Part shown: one piece after another, positions 18,014-27,326 of the stretch
Layout: each line of letters starts with the position of its first letter
Numbering within the stretch: position 1 is the stretch's first letter
Assembly (NCBI GenBank): GCA_964587515.1
Contig: CAZPMO010000008.1
Span: forward strand, 1 to 54,580
DNA length: 54,580 bases
Direction of reading: 5' to 3'
Origin: CAZPMO01 sp964587515
GTDB lineage: Bacteria; Pseudomonadota; Alphaproteobacteria; MPNO01
Notes under the pieces: generated by a model
Database searches by the model: none
Seen by the model: only the letters and a program-made list of their open reading frames with translations
What the model was told of the DNA's origin: nothing
Position numbers and translations under genes: made by a program

Positions 18014-18034
18014 TGCGAACGAATATCAATTGCA
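18014..18034 (-). promoter_or_regulatory. Fur-like operator upstream of the iron-binding protein
   Basis: A 21-base near-palindrome with the dyad TGCnAnnGA...TCnnTnGCA (read on the plus strand). On the minus strand it reads TGCAATTGATATTCG and then TTCGCA, close in form to Fur boxes built on TGATAAT-like half sites. It is 24 bases before the start codon, a position suited to repression in iron-replete cells. The call rests on resemblance and on the iron-binding gene it precedes. Confidence 0.5.
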
Positions 18035-18071
18035 TACAATACCCGGTGATCGGGCGCAAATCAAATTCCGG

Positions 18072-20846
18072 TCAATGCGCCTCGGCCCAGTTATGGGCGT
18101 GGCCGGTATCGACGACCAGCGGCACGTCGAGATGCGCCGCATCCTCCATCACCTTGCGCACCACCGAAGTGGTTTCGTCGAGCTGGGATTCCGGTACTTC
18201 CAGCACCAGTTCGTCATGTACCTGGAGCAGCATCCGCGCCTCCAGCCCGGCCTCCGCCAACGCCCCCGGCACATGGATCATGGCGCGTTTGATGATGTCG
18301 GCCGCCGCGCCCTGCAGCGGCGCGTTGATGGCCGCGCGTTCGGAGAAATTCCGCCGCGCCGGATTGCGGTCCTGGATACCGGGCACGTGGCATTTGCGCC
18401 CGAAGATCGTCGTGACGAAGCCGTTGGCGCGGGCGAATTCCTTGGTGGTTTCCATATAGTCGCGGATGCCCGGGTAATGCTCGAAATAGGTCTCAATATA
18501 GGTCTTTGCCTCACCCACCGGAATCCCGAGTTGACGACCAAGGCCGAACGGGCTGATGCCGTATATGATGCCGAAATTGATCGCCTTGGCTCGGTTGCGT
18601 ACCGCCGGCTCCATGCCCTCGACCGGAATTCCGAAAACCTCGGACGCCGTCATGGCATGGATATCCGCGCCGTCGCGGAAGGCCGATTTCAGCGCCGCGA
18701 TATCGGCGACATGGGCCAGCAGGCGCAGCTCGATCTGGGAATAATCCGCCGACAGCAGGGTACAGCCTTTCTCCGCCACGAAGGCGCGCCTTATCTTGCG
18801 CCCGTCCTCGGTGCGCACCGGGATGTTCTGGAGGTTGGGATCGGTGGAGCTCAACCGTCCGGTGGAGGCGATCGCCTGGCCAAACGAGGTATGCACGCGG
18901 CCGGTATCCGGATTGATCTGGCCGATCAGCGCTTCGGTATATGTGCTGCGCAGTTTCGCGAGCTGGCGCCAGTCGAGCACCCGGGCCGGCAGATCGTGTC
19001 CGCCCGCGGCCAGGTCTTCCAGCACGCGGGCGTCGGTGGAGTACGCGCCCGTCTTGCCTTTCCTGCCGCCTTCCAGGCCCATTTCATCGAATAGAACCTC
19101 GCCGAGTTGCTTGGGCGAGCCGATGTTGAATTCGTGCCCGGCGAGTTTATGTATCTCGGTGCCGAGGTCGGCGCCGCGCCGCTCGAAATCCCCCGACAAA
19201 TCCTTCAGCACCGCCGCGTCGACCTTGATCCCGGTGCGTTCCATATCGGCCAGCACCGGAATCAGCGCGCGCTCGATGGCCTCGTAAACCCGGACCATAT
19301 GGTCTTCCACAAGGCGGGGCTTCAGCAGCCGGTGCAGCCGCGCGGTCACGTCGGCATCCTCGGCCGCGTAATCAAGCGCCGCATCCAGCGCTACCTCGGC
19401 AAACCCGATCTGCTTTTTGCCGGTCCCGGTAACCTCGGAATATTTGATGTTGGTGTGCCCGAAATGAAGCGTCGCGAGTTCGTCGAGACCGTGGCCGTGC
19501 AGTCCGCCCTCCAGCACATAAGACAGCACCATGGTGTCGTCGACCGGCGCGACCGCGATGCCGTAGCGCGCCAGCACCTCCATGTCGTATTTGATGTTGT
19601 GACCGATCTTCAGGACGCCCCGGTCTTCCAGCAAGGGCTTCAGCAGATCGATGGCGCGCTCGAAGGGTATTTGCTCGGGCGCTTCGCCGTCGGATACGTC
19701 GCCGCCGAGATCGAGCTGGCCCTGCGCCTTCGGCGCGGTGTGGGCGAGCGGGATGTAACACGCCTTGCCCGGCTCGATCGACAGCGAGACGCCGACCAAC
19801 TCGGCGCGCATGGAATCGAGCGATGTGGTCTCCGTATCCACGGCGACGGCGCCGGCCGCGGCGGCCGCATCGACCCAACCCCTTAACGCGTCTTCGTCGC
19901 GCACCAGCGCATAATCGGTTTCGCCCGGCGGTGATTGCGGTTGCGGGGCGGTCTCCTCTCCGGCGTCGACGCCGAACCGCGCCTGAACGCGAGCAATGGT
20001 CGATTTGAAACCCTGTTCTTTCAGGAAGGCGAGGAGCGTGTCGGGATCGGGACTGGTAATCCCAAAATCGTCAAGCTGTTCTTCTACCGGCACGTCGTCG
20101 CGCAGTTTCACCAGCTCCCGCGACACGCGGGCAAGCTCGGAATTGTTGATCAGGTTTTCACGCCGTTTCGGCTGTTTGATTTCCTCGGCATGGTCGAGAA
20201 GCGTATCCAGGTCGCCATAGGTGTTGATCAACTCGGCGGCGGTCTTTACGCCGATTCCCGGCACGCCCGGCACGTTGTCGCTGGAATCGCCGGCCAGCGC
20301 CTGCACGTCGACCACCTTTTCCGGGCCAACGCCGAATTTCTCTCTCACCTGATCCGGCCCGATCATGATGTTTTTCATCGGGTCCATCATCTGCACGCCG
20401 TCGCCGACAAGCTGCATCAGATCCTTGTCGGACGAGACGATGATGACCTGGTGGCCGGACTCCTTGGCGCGCCGTACATAGGTCGCGATGATGTCGTCGG
20501 CCTCGAACCCCGCCATCTCGATACAGGGCAGATTGTAGGCGCGCGTCGCCTCGCGGATCAGATCGAACTGCGGCACCAATTCGTCGGGCGGCGGCGGCCG
20601 GTGGGCCTTGTATTCGGGATAGATGTCGTTGCGGAAGGTCTTGCGCGCGGTATCGAAGATCACGGCAAGAAATTCGGCGTCGGTATCCTCGATCAGCTTG
20701 TTCAGCATGTTGGAAAAGCCGTAAACCGCGTTCACCGGCGTCCCGTCGGGCCGGGTCATCTGCGGCAGGCCGTGGAAAGCCCGGAAGATATAAGCCGACC
20801 CGTCGACCAGATAGACGTGGTCCCGCCCGTTCCCCTTGTCCGCCAT
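18072..20846 (-). CDS. polA: DNA polymerase I
   Basis: A 924-residue Pol I with all three domains. The 5'-nuclease domain begins VYLVDGSAYIFRAFHGLP. The 3'-5' exonuclease is intact, with VDTETTSLD, GHNIKYDMEVL and YAAEDADVTARL. The polymerase palm and fingers carry DYSQIELRLLAHV, RAKAINFGIIYGIS and QVHDELVLEVP. ATG at 20846 (MADKGNGRDHVYLVDG) fits the family start better than an in-frame ATG 78 bases upstream. It lies alone; the first bases upstream carry an imperfect GC-rich hairpin (20897-20922) and then a strongly AT-rich tract. Confidence 0.98.
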   Translation of the reverse strand: MADKGNGRDHVYLVDGSAYIFRAFHGLPQMTRPDGTPVNAVYGFSNMLNKLIEDTDAEFLAVIFDTARKTFRNDIYPEYKAHRPPPPDELVPQFDLIREATRAYNLPCIEMAGFEADDIIATYVRRAKESGHQVIIVSSDKDLMQLVGDGVQMMDPMKNIMIGPDQVREKFGVGPEKVVDVQALAGDSSDNVPGVPGIGVKTAAELINTYGDLDTLLDHAEEIKQPKRRENLINNSELARVSRELVKLRDDVPVEEQLDDFGITSPDPDTLLAFLKEQGFKSTIARVQARFGVDAGEETAPQPQSPPGETDYALVRDEDALRGWVDAAAAAGAVAVDTETTSLDSMRAELVGVSLSIEPGKACYIPLAHTAPKAQGQLDLGGDVSDGEAPEQIPFERAIDLLKPLLEDRGVLKIGHNIKYDMEVLARYGIAVAPVDDTMVLSYVLEGGLHGHGLDELATLHFGHTNIKYSEVTGTGKKQIGFAEVALDAALDYAAEDADVTARLHRLLKPRLVEDHMVRVYEAIERALIPVLADMERTGIKVDAAVLKDLSGDFERRGADLGTEIHKLAGHEFNIGSPKQLGEVLFDEMGLEGGRKGKTGAYSTDARVLEDLAAGGHDLPARVLDWRQLAKLRSTYTEALIGQINPDTGRVHTSFGQAIASTGRLSSTDPNLQNIPVRTEDGRKIRRAFVAEKGCTLLSADYSQIELRLLAHVADIAALKSAFRDGADIHAMTASEVFGIPVEGMEPAVRNRAKAINFGIIYGISPFGLGRQLGIPVGEAKTYIETYFEHYPGIRDYMETTKEFARANGFVTTIFGRKCHVPGIQDRNPARRNFSERAAINAPLQGAAADIIKRAMIHVPGALAEAGLEARMLLQVHDELVLEVPESQLDETTSVVRKVMEDAAHLDVPLVVDTGHAHNWAEAH

Positions 20847-20896
20847 ATGCCTGTTCCCGTGATGCCTGTCGTTGGAGGCCCAAGATGCCCAAAGGC

Positions 20897-21040
20897 GGCG
20901 CGGGAGTCGACTCCCCCGCGCCACGGGAGAGAAGCGTCAGAACGAAAGAGAAATAGTCATTTGTATAAAACTTTTTGTTTATTTGTTTATTATTTATAAA
21001 TAAGTGAATATGAAATAGTGGTCAGTTTAATCATTCGTTA
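20897..21040. other. Hairpin plus AT-rich tract between polA and a secreted-protein gene
   Basis: GGCGCGGGAG and CTCCCCCGCGCC around TCGA (20897-20922) form an imperfect hairpin with a two-base bulge. The next ~90 bases (20951-21040) are very AT-rich in an otherwise GC-rich chromosome, with TTTGTTTATTTGTTTATT-like runs. This probably contains divergent promoters; no exact -35/-10 pair could be singled out. Confidence 0.4.
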
Positions 21041-21114
21041 TGAAAGAGACCATTAAAAGAAAGGATGATATCGAGCGTGATTTTGTCCCCGATGCTTCGT
21101 GTTTTGGGATTGCT

Positions 21115-21642
21115 ATGATTTCTGAGACCAAATTAGCACTGGTAGCCGTTCTCGCGACGGTCCTGACGACCATTTCCGCGCCGGCGCAGACCGCCGGGAT
21201 CGGCGAGGATATGGTTGAGTTGGGGGATCTCTGGGGAGAGGCGGAGAATTCTGAAGAAATGAACGCGGACTCCACTCGCGCCAAGTTCCCTGCGTCGAGG
21301 TTGATCGGCTATGAAGCGCTGTCCCAGCCAAATAAGCGTGTCGCCGATGCCCTGTTTCTGCGGCAATCCACCATGCGCAAGCTGGTCGGGGTGCGTTGGT
21401 CGCTGGAAGAAATCGCTTACGCGAAGCAGGCCGGGGCGAACTGGCGCCAGATATTCCACGAAATGCAGTCCGAGGGATTGCTTAATGACCGCAATCTTCA
21501 CCGGGCCGTCAGTCGGCACGACCGGGCGCCGTTGCGTCCGGACCGGCTGACCGACGTGGACGCCCGGGGGCGTGGGCGCGGCTCCGTGCTTCATGGGACC
21601 GACCGCTTCCAGCATCGCTCCAAAGGCGATGCCGGCGGATAG
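21115..21642 (+). CDS. Small secreted protein of unknown function
   Basis: 175 residues from ATG 21115. The frame is open further upstream to 21040, but this start places a clean signal peptide first (KLALVAVLATVLTTISAPAQT, cleavage near APAQ-TAG). The mature middle part has WSLEEIAYAKQAGANWRQIFHEMQ followed by GLLNDRNLHRAVSRH. I have seen that helical pattern in small exported alphaproteobacterial proteins without known function. The C-terminus is basic and low-complexity. It is preceded by AT-rich DNA, stands alone and converges with folC. A secreted location is supported; function is unknown. Confidence 0.6.
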   Translation: MISETKLALVAVLATVLTTISAPAQTAGIGEDMVELGDLWGEAENSEEMNADSTRAKFPASRLIGYEALSQPNKRVADALFLRQSTMRKLVGVRWSLEEIAYAKQAGANWRQIFHEMQSEGLLNDRNLHRAVSRHDRAPLRPDRLTDVDARGRGRGSVLHGTDRFQHRSKGDAGG

Positions 21643-21668
21643 GGAAGACGCGATAAAGCTATTCGATA

Positions 21669-22946
21669 TCAGATGGGCGCTGGATCATGCTCTAGCACCG
21701 CGCCCGCGAGATAGAGCGACCCGCACACCAGAATACGGCCCGATGCGCCTCCGGCGCGGGTGATCGCGTCTATCGCGCCCACAAGGTTTTCTTCCGGCGC
21801 GATTTCCATTCCGGCGTCCCGAGCCCGATCGGCAAGCGCCTGGGCGCTATAGGCGTTTTCCTCGCCCGGAATGGCAATGGCGCGAATGCTTGCGGCGAGG
21901 GCCGCCAGCGGGCGCAGAAAGTCCGCCGGGTCCCGATTGTCGAGCATGCCGACGATCAGGTGCAGCGGAGCGTCTCGCCAGTTAGCGACCGCCGCCGCCA
22001 GCGCGTCCGCCGCGGCCCGATTGTGGCCGCCGTCGAGCCAGAGTTCCCAGCCCTCCGGCAATGTGGCCGCGATTGGCCCATCCGACAGATGCTGGAGCCG
22101 CGCCGGCCATTTCGCCTCCGCTATTCCTTTCGAAGCCGAAACGATATCGATGCGGGGCGCTGGAAGCCGGCGCAGACAGGCGATCGCGAGCGCCGCGTTT
22201 TCGAGTTGGTGCCGGCCGGGCAGCGCCGGCGTTGGAAGGACCAGCGACATCGTCTCATCGCGCCATTCGGACCCATCCAGACGCCAGTCGACGCCCGCGC
22301 GGAAGAGCGGCGCGCCGACTTCCATGGCGCGGGTCTCGATCACCGCCGCCGCCGCATCGGGCTGCGGCCCGAGAACGCATTCGGTATTGGACTTCAGGAT
22401 ACCGGCCTTCTCGAAGGCGATTTCCGCCACTGTCTCGCCCAGGAAATGCGTGTGGTCGATCGAGACCGGCGTAATCGCGGTCAGGGCCGGTTTCGCAATT
22501 ACGTTGGTCGCATCGAACCGTCCCCCAAGGCCGGTTTCGATCAGCGCGATATGAGCCGGCGCGCGCGCGAAGGCCAGAAACGCGGCCGTGGTCGTGATCT
22601 CGAAGAAAGTGATCGGCGCGCCGGCGTTGGCGGTCTCGCATTCTTCCAGCAGTTCGGTCAACGCGGCATCGTGGATTGGCGCGCCGGCAACCGCGATGCG
22701 TTCCCTGAAGCGGACAAGATGGGGCGAGGTATAGGCGTGGACGACCAATCCCGCCGCCTCGCACATTGCCTTCATAAAGGCGATGGTGGAGCCCTTGCCG
22801 TTGGTGCCGGCGATATGGATGACCGGCGGCAGGGTGCGTTCCGGATTGCCGAGCGCCGCGAGGAGCCTCTCGGTGCGTCCGAGCGACAAATCGATCAGCT
22901 TGGGATGCAGCCCCGTCAGACGGTCGAGGACGGCGTCACTCCCCAG
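21669..22946 (-). CDS. folC: Bifunctional folylpolyglutamate/dihydrofolate synthase
   Basis: FolC adds glutamate to folates and joins dihydropteroate to glutamate. The P-loop is IAGTNGKGST, followed by YTSPHLVRFRERI, LIETGLGGRFDATN and ITPVSIDHTHFLG; WLDGGHN lies in the C-terminal domain. The first conventional start (TTG 22889) would remove the conserved N-terminus SDAVLDRLTGLHPKLIDLSLGR, which is encoded in frame upstream. No ATG, GTG or TTG exists before the preceding in-frame stop, so I extend to CTG at 22946, overlapping the accD 3' end by 11 bases. The start is uncertain; the gene is not. Confidence 0.93.
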   Translation of the reverse strand: MGSDAVLDRLTGLHPKLIDLSLGRTERLLAALGNPERTLPPVIHIAGTNGKGSTIAFMKAMCEAAGLVVHAYTSPHLVRFRERIAVAGAPIHDAALTELLEECETANAGAPITFFEITTTAAFLAFARAPAHIALIETGLGGRFDATNVIAKPALTAITPVSIDHTHFLGETVAEIAFEKAGILKSNTECVLGPQPDAAAAVIETRAMEVGAPLFRAGVDWRLDGSEWRDETMSLVLPTPALPGRHQLENAALAIACLRRLPAPRIDIVSASKGIAEAKWPARLQHLSDGPIAATLPEGWELWLDGGHNRAAADALAAAVANWRDAPLHLIVGMLDNRDPADFLRPLAALAASIRAIAIPGEENAYSAQALADRARDAGMEIAPEENLVGAIDAITRAGGASGRILVCGSLYLAGAVLEHDPAPI

Positions 22947-23835
22947 GACCGGCCCCCTCTTGCGCCGCGCTTTGCGTCGCCGCGCCCTGGGAGCGGTTCA
23001 TCAGCAGGTCGAGTACCTGGATCAGCGTGTCGCGCAGCTTGTGGCGATCCACCACCATGTCGACCATGCCGTGCTCCATCAGATATTCGGCGCGCTGGAA
23101 GCCGTCGGGGAGCTGTTCGTGGATGGTATCCTCGATGACCCGCGCCCCGGCGAAGCCGATCACCGCGCCCGGTTCGGCGATCGATATATCGCCCAGCATC
23201 GCAAACGACGCGGAGACGCCGCCGGTGGTCGGATCGGTCAGGATCGCGATATAGGGCAGTCCCGCCTCGCGCACTTCCTGGATGGCGATGGTGGTGCGCG
23301 GCATCTGCATCAGCGAAAGAATACCCTCCTGCATGCGCGCGCCGCCGGAAGAGGCGAACACCAGCAACGGCGCGCGCATTTCAACCGCGCGCCGGGCCGC
23401 GATCAGGATGCCCTCGCCCACCGCCATGCCCATGGACCCGCCCATGAATTCGAAATTGAACACCACCGCGACAGCCTCGATCCCGCCAATCTTGCCTTCG
23501 GCGGCGATCAACGCGTCGGTTTCTCCGGTGCTGGAGCGTGAATCCTTCAGCCGGTCGGAATAGCGCTTGCGGTCGCGGAACTTCAACGGATCGTTGGTCG
23601 GCTCCGGCAGTTCGATTTTGGTCCACCCGTCTTCGTCGAAAATCGATGCGATGCGCATTTTCGCGGGAAGACGCATATGATGGTTGCAGTGCGGGCACAC
23701 CCGCAGATTGGCGTCGAGATCGCGATGGAACACCATCTGTTCGCACGATTTGCACTGTTCCCACAGATTGTCCGGAACGTCGGGCTTGCTGACCAGCGCC
23801 CGGATCTTCGGTGGAATATTCGTCAACCAGCTCAT
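22936..23835 (-). CDS. accD: Acetyl-CoA carboxylase carboxyltransferase subunit beta
   Basis: A 299-residue carboxyltransferase beta subunit, which with AccA transfers carboxyl from biotin to acetyl-CoA. The N-terminal zinc ribbon is present (Cys28, Cys31, Cys47, Cys50), and the crotonase-fold core has SSGGARMQEG and TDPTTGGVSASFAMLGD. It lies between trpA and folC, a placement common in alphaproteobacteria, and its 3' end overlaps the probable folC start. Confidence 0.98.
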   Translation of the reverse strand: MSWLTNIPPKIRALVSKPDVPDNLWEQCKSCEQMVFHRDLDANLRVCPHCNHHMRLPAKMRIASIFDEDGWTKIELPEPTNDPLKFRDRKRYSDRLKDSRSSTGETDALIAAEGKIGGIEAVAVVFNFEFMGGSMGMAVGEGILIAARRAVEMRAPLLVFASSGGARMQEGILSLMQMPRTTIAIQEVREAGLPYIAILTDPTTGGVSASFAMLGDISIAEPGAVIGFAGARVIEDTIHEQLPDGFQRAEYLMEHGMVDMVVDRHKLRDTLIQVLDLLMNRSQGAATQSAAQEGAGPGE

Positions 23836-23876
23836 GCGTCAGTCGCTTCTCACTTGCCGCGCGCGCCGCGCACGCC

Positions 23877-24716
23877 CTATTTTCTTCGCGCGCCACGCAC
23901 GCCGGTGGCCAATTCACCCACGAAACCCAACACCTCATCCGCCAGTCCGGCGCGCGGCCGCATCGCCTCGTCCAGCGCGCCGGCTATGCGCTCGACGATG
24001 GCCGAACCCACCACGGCGGCGTCCGCGACATTCGCCACCACCGCCGCCTGCGCCGGGGTACGGATGCCGAACCCCACCGCGACCGGCAGCTTCGTGGCGG
24101 CGCGCACGCGTCCGACACCGTCGGCCACCGCGTCGCCGGTCGCCGAAGTCGACCCGGTAACGCCCGCGACGGAGACGTAATAGATAAATCCGTTGCAATT
24201 TGCCACAAGTTCCTTGAGCCGCACGTCGTCGGTCGCGGGCGTGACCAGGCGAATGAAGTCCAGCCCGGCCTTGCGCGCCGGCAGGCAAAGCTCGTCATCT
24301 TCCTCCGCCGGCACGTCGACCACGATCAGCCCGTCGACGCCGGCGCGCAGGGCGTCGCCAAGAAACGCTTCCACGCCGTAATGATAAATCGGATTGTAAT
24401 AACCCATCAGCACCACCGGCGTATCGGCGTCATCGGCGCGGAACGCCTCGACCATGGCCAGCGTGCGCTTCATGTTCTGTCCGGCGGCCAGGGCGCGCTG
24501 GCTCGAGAGCTGGATCGCCGGGCCGTCGGCCATCGGATCGCTGAACGGCATGCCGAGTTCGACAATATCCGCGCCGGCGCCGGGCAGGCCGCGCAGAATT
24601 TCCATCGCCGTTTCATGATCCGGATCACCAGCGGTCACGAAAGTCACCAGGCCGGCGCGGCCCTCGGCGCGCAGCGCCTCGAAACGGGTCGTGATCCGGT
24701 CGCCGCCCGCGCTCAT
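23877..24716 (-). CDS. trpA: Tryptophan synthase alpha chain
   Basis: 279 residues from ATG 24716, which overlaps the trpB stop as ATGA. TrpA cleaves indole-3-glycerol phosphate to indole. VELGMPFSDPMADGP contains catalytic Glu53 and Asp64; VGFGIRTP and VGSAIVERI are the phosphate-binding loops. The reading frame is open for another 56 codons upstream, but that part lies inside trpB and has no family similarity. Confidence 0.98.
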   Translation of the reverse strand: MSAGGDRITTRFEALRAEGRAGLVTFVTAGDPDHETAMEILRGLPGAGADIVELGMPFSDPMADGPAIQLSSQRALAAGQNMKRTLAMVEAFRADDADTPVVLMGYYNPIYHYGVEAFLGDALRAGVDGLIVVDVPAEEDDELCLPARKAGLDFIRLVTPATDDVRLKELVANCNGFIYYVSVAGVTGSTSATGDAVADGVGRVRAATKLPVAVGFGIRTPAQAAVVANVADAAVVGSAIVERIAGALDEAMRPRAGLADEVLGFVGELATGVRGARRK

Positions 24717-25927
24717 AGCGTGACCCCCAGCGATTCGGCGACAGCGAACACGTCCTTGTCGCCACGGCCGCACATATTCATCACCAGCAGATGATCGCTG
24801 GGAAGTCCGGGGGCAATGCGCGCGACATGGGCCAGCGCGTGGGCCGGCTCCAGGGCCGGGATAATGCCTTCCATCCGGCTGCAAAGCTGGAACGCATCCA
24901 GTGCCTCGCTGTCGGTTACCGAAACGTAGGACACGCGCCCGACATCGTTGAGCCGGGCGTGTTCCGGTCCGATACCCGGGTAATCCAGTCCCGCCGAGAT
25001 CGAATGGGCCTCGATGATCTGCCCGTCGTCATCCTGCAACAGATAGCTGCGGCTGCCATGCAGGACGCCGGGACTGCCGGCGCTGACCGAGGCCGCGTGA
25101 CGGCCGGTTTCTATGCCTTCGCCCGCTGCCTCGACGGCGTGCATCGCGACGCCGTCATCGTCCAGGAAGGGGTAAAACAGGCCCATCGCATTGGACCCGC
25201 CGCCGATACAGGCGACCAGCGTATCGGGCAGCCTGCCTTCGGCCTCCATGATCTGTTCGCGCGCCTCGCGTCCGATCACGGACTGGAAATCGCGCACCAT
25301 TGCCGGGTAGGGGTGCGGTCCGGCGACCGTCCCGATGATGTAGAACGTGTCGTCCACGTTCGCGACCCAGTCGCGCAGGGTCTCGTTCATGGCGTCCTTC
25401 AGCGTCGCCGATCCCGACGTGACCGGCCGTACTTCGGCGCCCAGCAGCTTCATACGGAACACGTTGGGCGCTTGCCGCTTGATATCCGTTTCGCCCATAT
25501 AGACGACGCACGGCAAACCAAACAGCGCGCATACCGTGGCGGTGGCGACGCCGTGCTGGCCCGCGCCGGTCTCCGCGATGATGCGGGTCTTGCCCATGCG
25601 CCGGGCCAACAGGATCTGGCCGATGGTGTTGTTGATCTTGTGCGCGCCGGTGTGGTTGAGCTCATCGCGCTTGAAATAGATCTTCGCGCCGCCGAAATGC
25701 GGCGTCAGGCGTTCCGCGAAGTAGAGCGGGCTAGGCCGCCCGACATAGTGCTTCAGGTAACCGTCCATTTCGGCACCGAAGGAAGGATCGCGCCTCGCTT
25801 CGCCATAGGCGCGCTCGACCTCGAGGATCAGCGGCATCAGCGTTTCGGAAACGAAACGTCCGCCATGGATGCCGAACCGTCCACGTTCGTCCGGCCCGCT
25901 CTGGTATGTATTTATGCCTTCGGTCAT
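24713..25927 (-). CDS. trpB: Tryptophan synthase beta chain
   Basis: A 404-residue PLP enzyme condensing indole with serine. NHTGAHKINN carries the PLP Lys97; ETGAGQHG and CIGGGSNAMG are the substrate and phosphate loops. It overlaps trpA by four bases and follows trpF by 24. Expected to form the alpha2-beta2 complex with TrpA, with indole channelled between them. Confidence 0.98.
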   Translation of the reverse strand: MTEGINTYQSGPDERGRFGIHGGRFVSETLMPLILEVERAYGEARRDPSFGAEMDGYLKHYVGRPSPLYFAERLTPHFGGAKIYFKRDELNHTGAHKINNTIGQILLARRMGKTRIIAETGAGQHGVATATVCALFGLPCVVYMGETDIKRQAPNVFRMKLLGAEVRPVTSGSATLKDAMNETLRDWVANVDDTFYIIGTVAGPHPYPAMVRDFQSVIGREAREQIMEAEGRLPDTLVACIGGGSNAMGLFYPFLDDDGVAMHAVEAAGEGIETGRHAASVSAGSPGVLHGSRSYLLQDDDGQIIEAHSISAGLDYPGIGPEHARLNDVGRVSYVSVTDSEALDAFQLCSRMEGIIPALEPAHALAHVARIAPGLPSDHLLVMNMCGRGDKDVFAVAESLGVTL

Positions 25928-25951
25928 CGGTTCATGAACTCCCGCCCCAGC

Positions 25952-26599
25952 CTATAGTCCAGCTACGGCTTCGAGGAAACCCTTGATGAGGGCGGGATCC
26001 TTCCTACCCGGCGCGCTCTCGACGCCGGACGAGACATCGACGGCCGGCGCGCCGGAGATACGGATCGCCTCGGCGACGTTTTCGGGGTCGAGCCCGCCCG
26101 ACAGCATCCAGGGACAATCCCACAGGCGTCCGCCCAGCAGCTTCCAGTCGAAGCTCAGCGCGTTGCCGCCCGGCATCGCGCCTTCGAGATCGGGCGGCGC
26201 CTTGGCGTCGAACAACAGCCGGTCGGCGACGCCGAGAAATGGCGACGCGGTTTCCACATCGCCGGCGCCGGCGATTTTGATCGCCTTCATCACCGGCCGG
26301 CCGGTATTGCGGCGCACCTCCGCGACGCGCTCCGGCGTTTCACCGCCGTGAAGCTGCCACAGATCGATGCGCGCGTGATCGAGAATACCCGCGAGCGTCG
26401 CGTCGTCCGGATCGACCAGCAGCCCGACGACGGTTATGTCGTCCGGCGCGCGCGTGGCGATGCGACCGGCCTGCTCGGGGGTTACATTGCGCGGCGAGCG
26501 CGGGAAAAACACCACACCGATGAAGTGCGCGCCGCCCGCGATCGCGGCATCCAGCGCATCGTCCGAATTGATTCCGCAAATCTTGGCCTGGACGGTCAT
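25952..26599 (-). CDS. trpF: Phosphoribosylanthranilate isomerase
   Basis: 215 residues from ATG 26599, overlapping the pyrF stop as ATGA. VQAKICGI holds the catalytic Cys8, and GVVFFPRSPRNV and DVSSGVES are the family loops, the latter with the catalytic Asp. It isomerises phosphoribosylanthranilate in tryptophan synthesis. The longer in-frame extension upstream lies within pyrF and has no family similarity. No trpC or trpD is nearby; they must be elsewhere. Confidence 0.97.
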   Translation of the reverse strand: MTVQAKICGINSDDALDAAIAGGAHFIGVVFFPRSPRNVTPEQAGRIATRAPDDITVVGLLVDPDDATLAGILDHARIDLWQLHGGETPERVAEVRRNTGRPVMKAIKIAGAGDVETASPFLGVADRLLFDAKAPPDLEGAMPGGNALSFDWKLLGGRLWDCPWMLSGGLDPENVAEAIRISGAPAVDVSSGVESAPGRKDPALIKGFLEAVAGL

Positions 26600-27294
26600 G
26601 CCTCGATTTCCGATGCGATCCGCCGCGCCGCCCCGACAGGATCCGGAGCGCGCGTGATCGGCCGGCCAATCACCAGATCGTCGGCGCCCGCGGCGACCGC
26701 CTGGGCCGGGGTCATTACCCGTTTCTGGTCGTCCGACGCGGCCCAGTCCGGTCGCACACCGGGCACCACAAGCCGGAAACCGGTGCCCAGCGACGCCCTG
26801 AGCTGGGTGATCTCGTGCGGCGAGCATACCACCCCGTCGGCGCTATTCGCCTTGGCAAGCGCCGCCAGCCGCGTTACCTGACTGGCGATGGGCACCTGCT
26901 GGCCGACCGCGGAGAGATCATCGGCATCGATGCTGGTCAGCACCGTAACCGCGAGAATCAGGGGCCGGGCCTCGCCCGCGGCGGCGGCGGTTTCGGTGGC
27001 GGCGCGCAGCATCTCCGGCCCGCCCGACGCATGGACCGTGAGCATCGACACCCGAAGCGCGGCGGCGGCGCGCACCGCGCCCGCCACGGTATTGGGAATG
27101 TCATGAAATTTGAGGTCGAGGAAAATCTGGTGGCCGGTGGCGGCAATGCGCGCAAGTCCGGCCGGCCCGTGCGCGGTGAAGAACTCATTGCCGAGCTTGA
27201 GGCCGCCGACCTCGCCCTTCAGCAATTCGGCAAGCGAAATCGCCGCCTCGAGATCAGTGGTGTCGACGGCACAGAATATGCGCTCAGCGGTCAT
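26596..27294 (-). CDS. pyrF: Orotidine 5'-phosphate decarboxylase
   Basis: A 232-residue OMP decarboxylase making UMP. FLDLKFHDIPNTV contains the catalytic Asp60-Lys62-Asp65 network, with Lys33 in GGLKLGNEFF. VVPGVRPDW and VIGRPIT are the phosphate loops. It leads the pyrF-trpF-trpB-trpA run, linking pyrimidine and tryptophan genes through overlapping codons. The upstream gap to the ornithine cyclodeaminase-like gene is 32 bases. Confidence 0.98.
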   Translation of the reverse strand: MTAERIFCAVDTTDLEAAISLAELLKGEVGGLKLGNEFFTAHGPAGLARIAATGHQIFLDLKFHDIPNTVAGAVRAAAALRVSMLTVHASGGPEMLRAATETAAAAGEARPLILAVTVLTSIDADDLSAVGQQVPIASQVTRLAALAKANSADGVVCSPHEITQLRASLGTGFRLVVPGVRPDWAASDDQKRVMTPAQAVAAGADDLVIGRPITRAPDPVGAARRIASEIEA

Positions 27295-27326
27295 GGCTTG
27301 TCCGTATTCAGAATCCTGACAGGGGT

